Shown one piece after another: positions 9,849-19,693 of a stretch of 20,650 nt of DNA (the stretch's first letter is position 1; each line of letters opens with the position of its first letter). The translations under genes and the position numbers were made by a program. The notes beneath the pieces were generated by a model. It was not told the DNA's origin, did no database searches, and saw only the letters and a list, made by a program, of their open reading frames with translations. Source of the stretch: Apostichopus parvimensis (lineage: Eukaryota > Echinodermata > Holothuroidea > Aspidochirotida > Stichopodidae); the NCBI GenBank assembly GCA_000934455.1, contig KN883639.1:32993-53642 (forward strand), read 5' to 3'.

Positions 9849-10283
9849 ACAAGTTTTGGGAAGCCATTTGAGTCAAAAATGAATCTGAGCACATGCAGGT
9901 CTGTAACTTAGGCAGCGTGCATGGTTTTTTTGTCGGCATCAGGATGTCATGATCTGGGTTCCATTCACAGATTAAAATATTGAATTATCAGCTTCATGAA
10001 GGCCAGAATCGTGGAACACAAATTTTGTTAGCTGTGATCTTACAGTGCAGATACAAACGAATTGCCTTTTGATTGGAGGTATGTAGTGGGAATTAACCTT
10101 CAATACTGATCAAAGTATTAAAGTTGTAGTACTTTAAGTCAGCCTGCCAACAGATTTTCTATTATGTATCCTTTCAACATTCAAGGTATATTTCATGAAC
10201 AGAAAATAGAATGAGGAAGTTTGCAAATTTTGTTGTTAAAAAAGAAAGGGATAAAAAGAAGCTTTATTAGTCATTACTGTAGT

Positions 10284-10312
10284 TCCCTCCCCCCCCACCT
10301 CCTCCCACCCCC
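10284..10312 (+). repeat. C-rich simple repeat
   Basis: Pyrimidine tract with a C9 run and CACCTCCTCCCACCCCC, near 400 bp downstream of the exon. Confidence 0.9.
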
Positions 10313-10514
10313 AAAGAAGACACACAAAAAAAGTGGTGGCAAGTAGTCTTTTCCCTTTATGCTAGTTTAGGCCATGTGATTCTTGGACAGGTGACATCCT
10401 GACAACTGCTTTACCGATCCCAGGCCACAAGCAGGATATACAATCAGGAGGTATCTAACTTAATTTAATTACGATACCCTGGGATATTTCATGGAAGAGT
10501 AGAATTAACTAAGT

Positions 10515-10775
10515 CGCAGCCCATCTCGTTAACTTATTTTTTCTGCCCTGGTGATCCCACCGCCATCTTTAAATCCCCAGCAATCTTTTTCCTGTGAGCG
10601 AGACATTGTTTTTGCGGGGTTGTAGAGAAACTCTCTCCCACTTTGAAAAATAAATTTATGAATTTCGATCCAGATGAACCTGCACTTCTGTCTTCGGAAG
10701 ATGGAAATCTTTCCGGCAGTCTTGGAAATTTGATGCTCATCTGCTGGTAGTCTCCGCGGTCTTGTGCATCTCATA
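10515..10775 (+). promoter_or_regulatory. CpG-richer island with YY1-type site, possible alternative promoter
   Basis: About ten CpGs fall within roughly 260 bp, clearly above the surrounding intron, and simple repeats are absent. CCGCCATCTT at 10560-10569 matches the YY1 consensus, which in metazoan TATA-less promoters usually sits just at or downstream of the start site. The segment lies inside the intron following the 9776-9841 exon. In this + orientation it is followed about 90 bp later by a Met-initiated acidic reading frame. It could instead be a conserved enhancer or an old mobile-element fragment; the reverse strand is also unusually open (two overlapping frames of 68 and 81 codons). 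Confidence 0.25.
10658..10750 (+). CDS. Possible alternative first coding exon (30-codon frame)
   Basis: The frame starts MNFDPDEPALLSSEDG and continues Asn-Leu-Ser-Gly-Ser-Leu-Gly before a TAG at 10748. An upstream in-frame TGA at 10595 makes this ATG the first possible start. Its acidic start, Ser/Gly content and many RNY codons look more protein-like than most short frames here. A first-exon reading would need a donor; the only one placed to save the frame is the weak CTG|GTAGTC at 10747. Nothing identifies the product. The frame is supported mainly by its position about 90 bp after a YY1-type site. Confidence 0.15.
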   Translation: MNFDPDEPALLSSEDGNLSGSLGNLMLICW

Positions 10776-13264
10776 TTTCACAGGACTGAATGAATGAATT
10801 GGGAAACACCCTGCAGAATTTGAAGACATCATGGAGAAAAAATATAGTCATTCATGAAAACAAAAATATGGGGCCTTGCCTTGAGCTGTCATTACAAATC
10901 ATCTCACATGACTTGTACTTCCTAACTGTACTCTTTGTTGATGTTGTCAGTATGTCTACTGTAAATCCTGAATCATGCTAGATGTGGAAAGGCCTCCTGG
11001 TCTCCACTGCCTCCCAAGGTGTGTGATCTATTAGAAAGGTTTAGCTTACATATTAGGTTAGCTCCACCTACTGTAAGCCTCCTGTGACTTTCAACACACA
11101 TAAAGCAGCATAAACATAACACATTTCTGTATTTGTTAACCTTCCTTGCCTTGGAATCTTCATTATACAGTAGCTTTACCAATTAATGATGACTTTTTAC
11201 ATTTGAAAGAGTTCAAAGTATATGTTGATCACCCTCCTACACCCCCTCCTACCACACATTATACAACCAATAGACTATGGAATCAAACATGCAGGATGAT
11301 CGTGCATTGTATGAGGAGCACACTATCTATCATCGCAGACGTGCTCGGCATCAGCTATTAACTTCTTCCACTGCTTAGTTACCTGTCTCCTCACAATATG
11401 TGGACTCTAATTACCCCAGATTCTCTCAAGAATCAGTCACATGTTAAACACTGCATCCATGTCAACTGTGAGCTGTTCAACAATATTTTAATATTTAATA
11501 CACAGTATTCAACAGTCCCTTTGTAGAGTGTGTAGGACTGTTAGGACATATTTCGCGTCTGGTCCCCACAAAAGGTTTTGGCCGTTAACAAGAAAGGAAA
11601 AAAGGGAGGCTTGATATTAAATTAATGAGCAAGCAAGAACTTGTATGTACATGGACGGTGTGTGTTTTGCATGCAGAAGCAGCAGCCTCGTATTAGTGCT
11701 GGAACGCTCAGAAGAATGGGCTGTTTTTTTTTTTCGAATGTGGTCCTTAAGATACAGCATAGAGCTTGTTCAAATATCATGAGTTGCCTTGACTCTTCAG
11801 AATGTAGGTTTATCATTCTTTCCCATCTCGCTCTGACATGTGTTTGGTTTGTTGACCTAACCACTTGAAGTCTTCTTAAATGTAAAAAAAAAGGACAGGT
11901 GCATTTAAACTCAAGGAACTCGTCTAGTTGTAAACTGGAAGAGTTTAATTGAGTCGCTTGAATTCTGGGCAAACACTGCGGTTGCGAGTGGTAGTGTAAA
12001 GCCAACATCACTTCATTGTGAAGGTCATTGTTTTAGAGCGTGATGTTTCCATTGTATAAGAAAGTTTCATTTCTTGGTAGGGTGACCATATTTGGTCTCT
12101 TTTCTACCATATTTTGTGGCCACTTTTTGAAATTACTGATTCATATATGTTTCTCAGGATTGAACAAAATCGTCAGTTTTCTTCGATTTTTGAATTTTCT
12201 TTGCATTGCTTTGAAACAAAAAAATTGGTAAAAAGTACCAAGTTGTAAAGATAGTGATATTCATGTCCTGTTTTGAAGGCACCATTGAAATAAAGTAAAT
12301 ATACACAAGCTGAGCTAGATTATGTGAGCGGAAATCCCAAGCAGGATATTTTACACCCTTTAACAGTCATGAAATGGTCATTTTATGATTGACTATAATA
12401 AGGCATAAGGTACTTTCCAATGTTTGATAGTTTGAAGGGTTTCCTGGTATTAATGTAGCTTGCGTCAGTACCTATAGTATATCATTTGTAATATATATGC
12501 TTATGTCAGTTTGATGTTGCAATGGGCAGAATGGAAATCCACCGCGGTCCTGTGACTGATTTCATTATAAGGGAGTAGTAGTACTTACTGTACAGGGATT
12601 CCCGTAGTATTATGTGACGAAAGAACTCCAAGGTTAAAAACAGGAAGTGCTTCATGGAGTAAACGTTTCCGTTATTTCTGTGGCGTGGGGCATTTCTCTG
12701 CATGCAAGATCAATAAACTGTAAGAGATAACATTTAAAGGGTCGTCTGTGCATATGATCATCATTATACTTTGATCTCTGGTTAGGGGCCTCGTATCATC
12801 AATTAACATTTACCTAACGAGAGAGTATCTCTGCCCCTATCGTCTGCAAGGAAACGGCTTAAATGTTTTGTTCCTTGATTATGAGGGGGGAAAAAGGAGA
12901 GGTAATATAATGGCTTCTACCGTACAGACATTCTCCTGATTTTATATTAAGTTGGTCTAGTTTAAAGAGGTTACATGTTCAGTTTGTTATTTTGAGAAAA
13001 TTATGGTGGCTCTTTATGATCATCGGTCCTAGGGAAACTCTACATGTAGTGAAATGGAATGCAAAGCTAATTGGGGTGCAACACTGTGTATATATGCATG
13101 TAATTTGGGCTTTAGGACTTAGTCATTTATCTGCAGTTCTATTTTACGGACTCAAAGACTACACTTACAGTAGGTTGTCAAAGACCTTTCTTTTTTAAGG
13201 CACTTTAGGTGTATACTCTGCCCCTTCAGGAAGTATGAAAGTTAATTATTACAGCCCTTATAAT
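10776..13264. other. Non-coding, presumed intron downstream of the exon
   Basis: Carries dispersed repeat copy A. A weak acceptor-like TTTTGCATGCAG at about 11684 is followed by a short open stretch but no usable donor. Nothing else is supported. Confidence 0.45.
11355..11456. repeat. Dispersed repeat, copy A
   Basis: This segment aligns collinearly with 15007-15104. The core TTACCTGTCTCCTCACAA (11379-11396) differs from the other copy by one base in 18. ACTCT lies 25 bp after the core start and TTAAACACTGCA about 65 bp after it, at nearly the same spacing as in copy B. The copies are otherwise diverged, so this is an old interspersed repeat of unknown class and orientation. Confidence 0.55.
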
Positions 13265-13570
13265 TTTCTGGAATGCTGTTGCTATTGGGAAGACACCTTT
13301 GATACAGCCAGGGTTGGTTTCAGTACAGCACCTTTTGATAGGTTTCAAATTATTATCAAAGCCGTCGTCGTAGAACAAGAATTCTATTCAGCGATATTAC
13401 ATACCATACTGTATGAATTGATCTGATTGAGTATGCCTCGTCGACGAAATCATCTCAAAGTTTGCATTGACGCAAATATATTGAAAATTGTCATGCATGG
13501 AATCTCTACTCCCCACGGATGGATCATCCTTCACGTTAGCAACCGCCTTGTCACGTGACGTTGCATATTA
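13265..13570. promoter_or_regulatory. Possible enhancer: TCF/LEF-like, TEAD-like and E-box sites
   Basis: Seen: GGAATG at 13270 (TEAD-like), CCTTTGATA at 13296-13304, CCTTTTGATA at 13331 and ATCAAAG at 13355-13361 (TCF/LEF-like, both orientations), the perfect palindrome TCGTCGACGA at 13438-13447, and GTCACGTGAC at 13550-13559 (full USF/TFE/MITF palindrome), followed by TTGCGTAAT, a C/EBP or PAR-bZIP-like site. The segment lacks simple repeats and has more CpG than its flanks. The combination suggests a regulatory element, but no function is shown. Confidence 0.3.
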
Positions 13571-14188
13571 TTTGCGTAATATTTGTAAAGAGAATTGGTG
13601 GTACACAAACCCTCTCTGAAATTCTTGGCATATTAGTTCTGCTAATTTTGTACCCAGCGAGATATAGATGTGTTGTTGTTTCCTTCTGCTTTCCAACAGG
13701 CCCTCTGCATTCCGAGCAGCTACTTTTCCTTGAACCCAGTCCCAAACAAATATGATTTAAGGCCTTAAGGGGTATGGATATTTAATTGTTTGAATCAAAA
13801 TCATTACCGAGAGGATTGAGTGATAGGTTTGTTAGTGGCTTTTGTCAGTGTGAGAGAGAAGTAGTGAATTATGAGAAACATGCCAGCAAGGGTAAGGTAG
13901 CCCCAAAGACCATGACAGACTTAATCAATTCAGTACCGTTCCTAGTTACTCTGGAGTTTCGGTTGGAAAACAAATTGGTAATTGCCACAAGCTGATCTCA
14001 AACACTTGTGTTCCAGTTTCTCAACTGGAGTTTGTTGATTCTGTTTTAGTAAAATCTAGGCTTTTATTGCAAACCAGAATTTGGGCATGCTAATAATAAT
14101 GAAAATGTTTTTTGTTACCAGGCAAAGTTGGAGAAAAAATACTGCTTTATAAGTTCATATGACATATGCTGCCATCTGCAAGGTTATT

Positions 14189-14226
14189 TTTGAAAGATTT
14201 TTTTCTCCATAAAAAAAGCTTTCAAA
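14189..14226. repeat. AT-rich inverted repeat, 16-bp arms with one mismatch
   Basis: The left arm (TTTGAAAG, A, seven T) and right arm (seven A, GCTTTCAAA) pair along 16 positions with one mismatch, around the 6-nt loop CTCCAT. The stem is rich in T/A runs, so part of the match is low complexity, but the GAAAG/CTTTC ends are specific. Confidence 0.7.
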
Positions 14227-14644
14227 TTGTTAGAAAGGGTGGGTTTTGGAATCATCAAAACTACCGTTGCGGCAAGAATTGGCAGACTGTAACTTTTACG
14301 TAAATTACATGTTAACATCCCACTAGGAGTTTGTCGAGCCAAGCAGAACTCCATAATACTCACATTACTAGAGCACTAGTTAGACTATACTATTCCCTTG
14401 ATAGCTAGCAGTATAGATATATAGCCTATGTGATGGTGATGACGTGTGTTAATGTGTGTGTGATGTCTTGGATTGTAAACATGCTCACTTCAAACATTAC
14501 CAAGGTGGTGTAATTAATTTCATATTTGGTATGTGGATAATGATGGATCCACCCACAAACCTTATCACTTTATTGTCATTGGAAGTCAACAGATGTCAGT
14601 CTGAAAAGTCTGTAACCAAAGTTAAGTATTAAAAGTAAACAGCT

Positions 14645-14691
14645 TGGATGAACCAGGGAGCTGCTACTCTAACACAGCTCCCTGGATGAAC
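14645..14691. repeat. Hairpin (11-bp arms) flanked by 9-bp direct repeats
   Basis: CCAGGGAGCTG (14653-14663) and its exact reverse complement (14675-14685) surround an 11-nt loop. TGGATGAAC occurs in direct orientation at both outer edges (14645-14653 and 14683-14691), overlapping the arm ends. Two explanations fit: a very short foldback insertion with a 9-bp duplication, or a replication template switch that copied a neighbouring segment in reverse. Confidence 0.8.
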
Positions 14692-15006
14692 ATACAACTT
14701 GGTATGTACAGTATATGGATCCACCATGACCCTCAATGAGTATAAATACTCTATATTGCTGTTATGTGTTATGTAGAGATTGTCTGGGATATGAAGAAGA
14801 AGCATTCAAACATGTATGATAGCTCTGCAGGTTGCAGACTTTGACTTGTAATGTTGCACCAACTTGACAAAAGGCTCAGGTTATAAGTCATAACTGTTCA
14901 CCTTAATCTAACACAGAGATCTATGCACATCTGGTTACAACAGTGTGTATATTCCCAGGCTAGGAAATTTGTTGTTCTGCAAAATTTTATAGTGTAATAC
15001 TGAACA

Positions 15007-15104
15007 CTAATTTACTTCGCGCCTCGCTTACCTGTCTCCCCACAACCTCAGTACTCTCGTTCTACTTTACCAAGAACAAACTGGTAACCTTTTAACACTG
15101 TGCA
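15007..15104. repeat. Dispersed repeat, copy B
   Basis: Partner of 11355-11456: core TTACCTGTCTCCCCACAA at 15028-15045, ACTCT at offset 25, TTAACACTGTGCA at offset 64. On the minus strand the core reads GGGAGACAG|GTAAGCG, which looks like a donor site. The same GAGACAGGTAA appears in the other copy, so it is better explained as part of the repeat than as an exon boundary. Confidence 0.55.
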
Positions 15105-15192
15105 CCCTCTATAGCAAACATTTGAAATTTGAATAAGATGATTGCTCGTTTTGTCCGTGTTGAATCTAAAGCCCTGTTAATACCAGACCCGA

Positions 15193-15328
15193 GCACTGTG
15201 TTCAACCCCTGCGTTTGGAGTCGATTCTGTAGTGTAAACTCGGATCAGACCCTCCGAAAGACTAGGATCGATGGGGGAAGTTTCAGACCCCCACAACTCA
15301 AATTTGGATGTAAACGCAAGTTCAGTGC
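15193..15328. repeat. Imperfect inverted repeat in a CpG-richer segment
   Basis: GCACTG (15193-15198) with GCGTTT (15211-15216) on the left matches AAACGC (15312-15317) with CAGTGC (15323-15328) on the right, with unequal spacing inside the arms. CAGACCC also occurs twice in direct orientation between them. The segment is richer in CpG than its surroundings and may be a decayed short DNA element. A 78-codon open frame covers it but has no recognisable feature. Confidence 0.3.
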
Positions 15329-15436
15329 CTTACATGTAATGATTGTACTTTGTATTTCTAAATGAAACAAGATGGATATCACTTTGTGTATTAACATAGG
15401 TTTATTGTTAGCAAGCTAAACAACAATTTATTGAAT

Positions 15437-15460
15437 GTCTTTTCTTTCTTTCTTTCTTCT
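15437..15460 (+). repeat. (TTTC)n microsatellite
   Basis: About five TTTC/TCTT tetramer units. Confidence 0.9.
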
Positions 15461-15838
15461 TGGCGTATAAACTAAAGGGTTGTTTTGAACTAGAACGAAG
15501 TGCAAAGGTGAAGTATATGAACAACTCAGATTAACTGTCAAGGGTTTATCATTTGAGAGGTGGGTCATTCCCGTCTACCCGCCAGTGTCAATATATTTAC
15601 ATACAAACTAGAATCAGAAAGGGAAGAATGTTTGTTTTACCTTCAAGCTAACCAAGGCAATCTATCCTATTAATACAGGTGGTATTTGTTCGATAGAATG
15701 TAATTACGATAACAAGTGCTTGTTCTTTCTGCCAGGGTAAAAATGGTTGTTCGATAACTTCTATTGCACCTGTTTAGTTTGTGTCCTTGCCAAAGAACAA
15801 TGTTTTCAAGGAAGGGTTGGGAACAAAGGCAAAGAACC

Positions 15839-15854
15839 AAAAAAAAAAAAAAAA
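15839..15854 (+). repeat. Poly-A tract
   Basis: About 16 A preceded by AAAGAACC. No poly(A) signal at a suitable distance and no flanking duplication was found, so it is not called as a retrocopy tail. Confidence 0.85.
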
Positions 15855-16526
15855 TAGCAAATGATTCTGAAACTGCACGGTTGGTTCCCTTTCCTCGTTC
15901 GATCTGTCTGCTTGCTCCACAGAATCAGTGATCAATGTAACCATTACGAGAGTTGGTTTGTCCGTCGTCGTTGCCACTCTCTTCCCTTCGTTCAGTCACA
16001 ACTGAAACAGCCCTTGGTGTGGTGATTTATAAAGCCTTCCTGCAGGGCACGTTACCTGTGAGATATGTTAGTTTACCAGTTGATTTATAATACATGTGTA
16101 AACCTTCTGGCTTCTCTCCAAAAGTATACCACAACACATTTACTTACTAGCAGTGATATCCTCATATACAGCAGTTCAGCTAACATGTGATAGTTTATCG
16201 TTATAGGACTATGCAGGCTTTCTAACCATTTGTGGATGTGTTTCGTTTTAGAGAAGGCCGCAAAGGACAGGTTTCAAGATTTATTAATTTCCATTTGACA
16301 TGTATACACAACATGATATCATTCACTCCAAATGTTTAAATGTGGAAGAAAGCTTGTACAGTCTGTAATGGGCAAGGGTAAGGCCTTAGTTAACCTATAC
16401 TGCATTCACTACGAAGTTTGATATTGCAAATGATTCCCCGTTTACTGTTTAACAAATAATGTGTTAAGTTACCTTTAGTAGCTGTTAGAGATACCTAAGT
16501 TCAATATTTTCAATTAAGATTGTTTT

Positions 16527-16825
16527 GGGGGGGGGGGGGGGGGGGCCTCCATTTTTGTGGGGCAAATAAATGTTTGAGCCAGTTTGTCTGGGCAAAATAT
16601 ATTTGTTACCATTAGGCACAAACTTTTACCTGGCCCAATGCTTTGGGAGGGGCCAAAAGTTAAAAGTTGCAATAACTACACAACCCTGAACTGGATTGTA
16701 TCAAAACTTGGACTACAGTACATTGGTTAATAGCTGCTACATGTTGGTTTAAACATTTTAGGATCATTTCGGCCCAAATCTTTTTGAGCCAACATTTTTC
16801 CGGGCCCAATTTTGGATAGTTGCCA
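16527..16825. repeat. Poly-G headed degenerate repeat with GGGCCAAA and TTTGAGCCA motifs
   Basis: A run of 19 G (16527-16545) leads into DNA with recurring GGGCAAA, GGCCCAA and GGGGCCAAAA words, and TTTGAGCCA occurs twice (16573-16581 and 16783-16791). The recurrence of the same words over 300 bp suggests a decayed tandem or transposon-derived repeat. No coding capacity or clear terminal repeats are visible. Confidence 0.4.
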
Positions 16826-16931
16826 TTTGACTCTTGTGTTAGCATTTACTTAAGTATTGGAATGACTGCTATGGCATCTGACCATGCATGTGAAGTTAAT
16901 ACTATGCATATATTCATAGTCATAATGTATC

Positions 16932-17000
16932 AACTGAAGTTGGTATGATGATTTTGGTATGAAGTTGGTGAATGAAGTTGGTTGGATGAAGTTGGTATGA
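16932..17000 (+). repeat. Degenerate ATGAAGTTGGT minisatellite
   Basis: GAAGTTGGT occurs four times at irregular spacing, joined by ATGA-rich linkers. It is a diverged tandem repeat of 11-19 bp units. Confidence 0.8.
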
Positions 17001-17032
17001 ATATTGGGTGATGACATATATACAACACATAT

Positions 17033-17051
17033 TTTCCTTGAAACAAGGAAA
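17033..17051. repeat. Short inverted repeat TTTCCTTG / CAAGGAAA
   Basis: Perfect 8-bp arms separated by AAA. CTTTCCTTG resembles paired ETS cores (GGAA) in opposite orientation. It may be chance at this length. Confidence 0.55.
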
Positions 17052-18107
17052 GATATAGTGCCCATTGGGCTATTGTTCAATATAAGTTCCACTTTCTATA
17101 TCAAGTAGAGTATCATATCCTTTGTGAACGAAATGATGACTTGCACATTTTACGACAGTGTATTGTTATTATTATAACTCATGTCTCAACTGAAGCGATG
17201 ATGGATATTTCTGTGGTTGGTAGATCAGGGTTGGCGGTTGCTGTTCATAGGTCTCTTTAATAGGCAAGGCTAGTTATGCCCCGATTCTTCCTTCAGTTTC
17301 TACGCACCTTTGTACAGTATTATACCTGTAGTATTTGGTATGAATTAATACTGCTAGGTCACCATAAATTGATATATCATACAGATGGTATTATATAGTT
17401 GATACTGTATGCACTATATTCCGTTAGTTCCTCTTAGCTTTATACATGACAAGATCCGCTAGTGTGAGTGCAGTGGATAAACACAGGGCTCCTTTCATTT
17501 CACAATGAACTGATGATTTCATTATGCAACCACAGTACTATCCTACTGAAATTACAGTACTTAGTAACTTTAATAACCAAATATGCTGACATGCTGGATA
17601 TTTTCTATTGTACATTAATATCTTTTAGTGGTATACTACATAGGGAAACCATGTGAAATAATGAAACAGACAGTCAACTGCAGACTGTTAACAATGTTCA
17701 TATACACTATGAGGATAGTTTTAGGATTAGGTAGGCAACAACAAAGAAGCCTAGCTTTATATAAGATCCTCTGCTTGTGCAAGGAGGTCAGCTATCATGT
17801 GATATAATTGGTTGCTGGAGCAGAGGTTAGATCTAAATCCTTTGTTCAGTTAAAGCTAACATCCAAAATATCTTGAAAAGGAAAAAGAGTGATGAATGAT
17901 CTATTGACTTAATCTAATTAAGACCAAACAACGAGAAACAGAGATCATTTGGTGAAAGTCCTGTTTCCTTTCCAAAATAAGCACGGGAAAGAAAGTAGAG
18001 AAAAGGAAAGACAAGAAAAGTGTTATTTTAGTGATATTAAAGTAGAGAATATTGTTACTTGCTGGCTTAAAGAAGCTTTATTTGAACAGTAAGTTTAAAA
18101 CCTGGCA

Positions 18108-18120
18108 GGGGGGGGGGGGG
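18108..18120 (+). repeat. Poly-G run (13)
   Basis: Thirteen consecutive G after TGGCA. Confidence 0.9.
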
Positions 18121-18647
18121 ATCACCAACATTTTCCTTGCTACAAAATATTGTTCTATATTCAACAACCAGTCAGAAATATATGCATAAAACACTCCGTG
18201 TTTCTTACATATATAGTTTTGTCAGTGTTTATGGTAAGTATGACATCTTTAGGCTCAAGGTTTACCATTGTTATTATGCAAAACATCATAGCAAAACAAG
18301 ATTACAAATTTCTCAGTATTTATGACACACATATCTACATGGTACAGTACATACTTGTACGTGTACTTTTGATAAGTGAATGCAAGAGAACAGACAAAAA
18401 ATATAAGAATAGACCTCAAAATTAAGCCAGCTAGCGATGTAGATTCGATCCACAGACCCACCCCCACCCTTCTTTTGCCTAAAAAAAAAGAGAAAAAAAA
18501 TTGTTTGCAGGGCACTGTAAGCTGAAAGCCTTCTGCAATTGCCTTTTACGGGGTTCATAAATTGTAATGGCTTCGTGGCTACCCTGTCCTTTCCAGTGTT
18601 AGTGCTGAAGTGAATTTATAGTTGTTTTCATTGGCTGTTGAAGATTT

Positions 18648-18673
18648 CTCACTCTCTCATTCTCTCTCTCTCT
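18648..18673 (+). repeat. Imperfect (TC)n microsatellite
   Basis: CT dinucleotides with interruptions at ACTCTCTCAT, then about six clean TC units. Confidence 0.9.
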
Positions 18674-18902
18674 GGATCCCTCTCCTCTTCTATTCATATT
18701 GTTATTTGATTGATGATAAACCGAGATAATGGACATAAAATGTTGTGGCAAAAACTAGTTTTTGCTGGGTGTTGTGTGTGAGATGGGGCGTAAGTAACAA
18801 ACTGTGTGGCATGATCATCATGTATGTGGAGCAGATAGGATGATAATTGGTTGGAAGCCTTGGAGGCTGCTCGGAGTCTACTTTTCAGTCATTGCTAGAA
18901 CT

Positions 18903-18926
18903 AGAGAGAGAGAGAGAGAGAGAGAG
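18903..18926 (+). repeat. (AG)12 microsatellite
   Basis: Twelve uninterrupted AG units. It gives the (RE)n run in a spurious overlapping frame. GAGA-factor-like sites are formally present. Confidence 0.95.
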
Positions 18927-19140
18927 CCGTCAAATTATGCAATTACCCCGAAAAGTGGTATGAAAGCTATAGATGCTGCAGTCTGAATGCGTTTTGACAA
19001 ATGACTGCTGCCTATAGCTGCTCTGTACAATTATCGCAACAGCCATCTACATATTAATATGGGCAGGCTTTTGGGATTATATCATAAGCTCTTGATTCTG
19101 TTGGATGCTATAGATAAAACCGAAGTCTGGAAGAAGCTGA

Positions 19141-19166
19141 GGGGGGAGTTGTGGGGGGGGGGCGGT
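19141..19166 (+). repeat. G-rich tract with G6 and G10 runs
   Basis: GGGGGGAGTTGT followed by ten G and CGG. G-quadruplex potential. Confidence 0.9.
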
Positions 19167-19683
19167 TGAATGCCTGAACGGACCCAAAGTGGTCTGGTAT
19201 TATTTATTTGGTCGTTGATTGATTGTTTTTGTGTGATCGATTTATGTGTTGTGCATACACTCATTGGTAGAGAGATTGATGAACAAATTACCTATTTACG
19301 AACAAGTTAACTTTTTACAGTTTTTCTTCAAAATTAGAATTTTAACAAGAGTCGACTGACTTTGAATAACAAGCCCTGATTGCCCACACTAGGTAGTAGT
19401 TCTTTCACACCCACTCATCCATATAACCTTTAGTACCTTCCTATAGACAGTGCTTCTGCTCCTTTTCAAGGAGTCTTCCCTTGCCTGTGATAAAGGAAAA
19501 CCTAGTAGACCATGGTCAGAGTCAATGCCACAGTTTTGACTCTCCTGTTTAGTTAAGCCACAATGTGTGTGAATTACAACGAGTTGTTTCATCAGGTTGC
19601 TCTTTGTGCTATTCAAACAGAAGCAACATGTTGAGATAACCTCTGAATAATAGGAATTTCAGACTATGAGGGCATCAGAGGAA

Positions 19684-19693
19684 CCCCCCCCCC
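19684..19693 (+). repeat. Poly-C run (10)
   Basis: Ten C followed by TCCCACC. Confidence 0.9.

Noticed and set aside
11622-12011. 129-codon minus-strand open frame and an overlapping 75-codon plus-strand frame with an acceptor-like GCATGCAG
   Set aside because: No donor pairs with the acceptor, the two frames shadow each other, part of the sequence is poly-T/poly-A, and neither product has recognisable motifs.
13555-13755. 66-codon frame with hydrophobic stretch and an internal acceptor-like CTTTCCAACAG
   Set aside because: No donor before the in-frame TGA and no coherent protein features; the hydrophobic run reflects T-rich codons.
15028-15045. Strong minus-strand donor-like site AG|GTAAGCG
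   Set aside because: The same GAGACAGGTAA is present in a second copy of a dispersed repeat and no open upstream frame with an acceptor was found.
15129-15365. 78-codon plus-strand open frame
   Set aside because: It lies in a likely decayed repeat with inverted ends, has no family features, and stops are only mildly depleted.
15839-15854. Poly-A tract as a retrocopy tail
   Set aside because: No AATAAA at the right distance and no flanking target-site duplication.
18137-18425. Overlapping 62- and 91-codon frames with a GTAAGTATG donor-like site at 18235
   Set aside because: The only acceptor-like site (TTTTGTCAG) is weak and would leave an 8-nt exon; no promoter evidence for a first exon.
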